Positions 63,317 through 64,000 of a DNA stretch of 64,000 nt are shown here, in pieces. Each line of letters begins with the position of its first letter. Positions within the stretch are counted from its first letter, which is position 1. The DNA is from Nitrosotalea sp. (GTDB lineage: Archaea > Thermoproteota > Nitrososphaeria > Nitrososphaerales > Nitrosopumilaceae): contig JAHEXH010000003.1 in assembly GCA_023252235.1 (NCBI GenBank), positions 1 through 64,000 on the forward strand, written 5' to 3'. The position numbers were made by a program, and so were the translations under genes. A model generated the notes under the pieces. It was not told where the DNA came from. It worked only from the letters and a program-made list of their open reading frames with translations, and did no database searches.

Positions 63317-63871
63317 TTGTTGAAAATAATAACCGGAAATCCTGGAACGGGTAAACATACCATAGCAAAATTGATTTCAAGGAAGCTAAACCTTGAGATA
63401 ATCGATATCAACAAAGTTGCAATAAACGAAGGAGTGTTCAAGAAAAATAATGGGACTCTTGACGTTGATGTTGATAAACTAAAGAAAATAATAAACAAAA
63501 AGGATTCAGAGAATTCAGTACTTGTGGGACATCTTGCTCCTTATGTCATATCACCAAAGAATGTAGAAATGGCAGTAGTTTTAAGGAAAAACCCATACAA
63601 ACTTCAATCAACATACAAGAAAAGGAAATACACCAACAAAAAGTCACTTGAGAATACAGGCAGTGAAATATTAGGGATTGTCTATTATGATACGATACGT
63701 GAATTTGGCAGAGAGAAGACCTTCCAAATCGACACAAGCAATAAAGCAATTTCCTTTACAGCAAAGAAGGTTGAATCAATTTTCAAAGGAAATAAAGTAA
63801 AGGAGGATAATGTTGATTGGCTACAACTAGTTTTCAAAAAAAGAGACATGAGAAAATTCTTTCCGTACTAG
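63317..63871 (+). CDS. Fap7/AK6-like nucleotide kinase
   Basis: The 184-residue P-loop protein opens with [17 protein letters not shown], then the VGHLAPYVI and [16 protein letters not shown] segments. This matches the adenylate kinase-like Fap7/hCINAP group, which in archaea and eukaryotes acts in small-subunit maturation (with uS11). It starts at TTG. tgtA begins 34 nt after its stop. Confidence 0.85.
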   Translation: MLKIITGNPGTGKHTIAKLISRKLNLEIIDINKVAINEGVFKKNNGTLDVDVDKLKKIINKKDSENSVLVGHLAPYVISPKNVEMAVVLRKNPYKLQSTYKKRKYTNKKSLENTGSEILGIVYYDTIREFGREKTFQIDTSNKAISFTAKKVESIFKGNKVKEDNVDWLQLVFKKRDMRKFFPY

Positions 63872-63905
63872 ATTCAAATTACGTCATACAGGATTAAGAT
63901 TTAAA

Positions 63906-64000
63906 ATGTTTGAGATAAAAAAATCAGATCTTGCAGGAAGAATAGGAATACTTCATACAAACCATGGTAAAGTTGAAACTCCAGCATATGTTCCTGTTAT
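63906..64000 (+). CDS. tgtA: Archaeosine tRNA-guanine transglycosylase, 5' part (cut by the window end)
   Basis: The first 31 codons encode [16 protein letters not shown] then [12 protein letters not shown], matching the start of archaeal TgtA, which swaps guanine-15 of tRNA for preQ0 on the way to archaeosine. The rest is beyond the window. Confidence 0.8.
   Translation, partial: MFEIKKSDLAGRIGILHTNHGKVETPAYVPV

Overview
The window looks like low-GC chromosomal DNA of an ammonia-oxidising-type thaumarchaeon (Nitrososphaerota, probably a Nitrosopumilales-like lineage). Four things point there: one uninterrupted gene for RNA polymerase subunit A, an unsplit subunit B, a family of surface proteins ending in a PEFG-CTERM type tail, and short or absent 5' leaders with TATA boxes about 25-31 nt before start codons. 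No genus-level call is possible from this window alone. I see no CRISPR array, insertion sequence, integrase or replication origin.

Layout. 1-9.5 kb: a tRNA-Gln gene that appears to hold two introns, then the leftward operon rpoH-rpoB-rpoA-rpl30e-nusA-rps12-rps7. 9.5-14.6 kb: five tandem genes for secreted PEFG-tailed proteins whose last 102 nucleotides are identical in every copy. 14.7-22.5 kb: a small unknown gene, a B12/radical SAM enzyme, a VIT1-type metal transporter, and the nickel-pincer cofactor genes larB (left) and larC-larE-cysteine desulfurase (right) around a malate dehydrogenase. 22.5-29.4 kb: a large S-layer-like protein, a small membrane protein, and a tight MoxR-type ATPase / VWA / small-protein operon. 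29.5-35.2 kb: rps13 with a repeat-built tail, rps4, glmS, cobT, a metallo-hydrolase, an NAD(P)HX epimerase and tRNA-Leu(GAG).

35.2-45 kb: a dense rightward cluster of rpoN, enolase, rps2, MEMO, mevalonate kinase, isopentenyl phosphate kinase, IPP isomerase, polyprenyl synthase, GltX, an FAH-family enzyme, a Rieske ferredoxin and a UPF0147 protein. It joins transcription and translation to isoprenoid (membrane lipid) synthesis. 45-56.9 kb is looser and more accessory: a methyltransferase, a phospholipase D-like protein, a coiled-coil membrane protein, a glycosidase fused to a CFI-box tail, a Usp protein, a CBS protein, a rhodanese, a Met-rich membrane protein, secreted/anchored proteins and several microproteins. 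56.9-64 kb returns to core genes: tRNA-His, a zinc alcohol dehydrogenase, Taw1, RdgB, Bud32, Kae1, a YchF-like GTPase, a Fap7-like kinase and the start of tgtA. Several of these act on tRNA modification.

The best leads are the concerted evolution of the PEFG array, the coupling of LarE to a cysteine desulfurase, the three-gene ATPase/VWA operon, and an IPP isomerase that lacks the usual catalytic cysteine.
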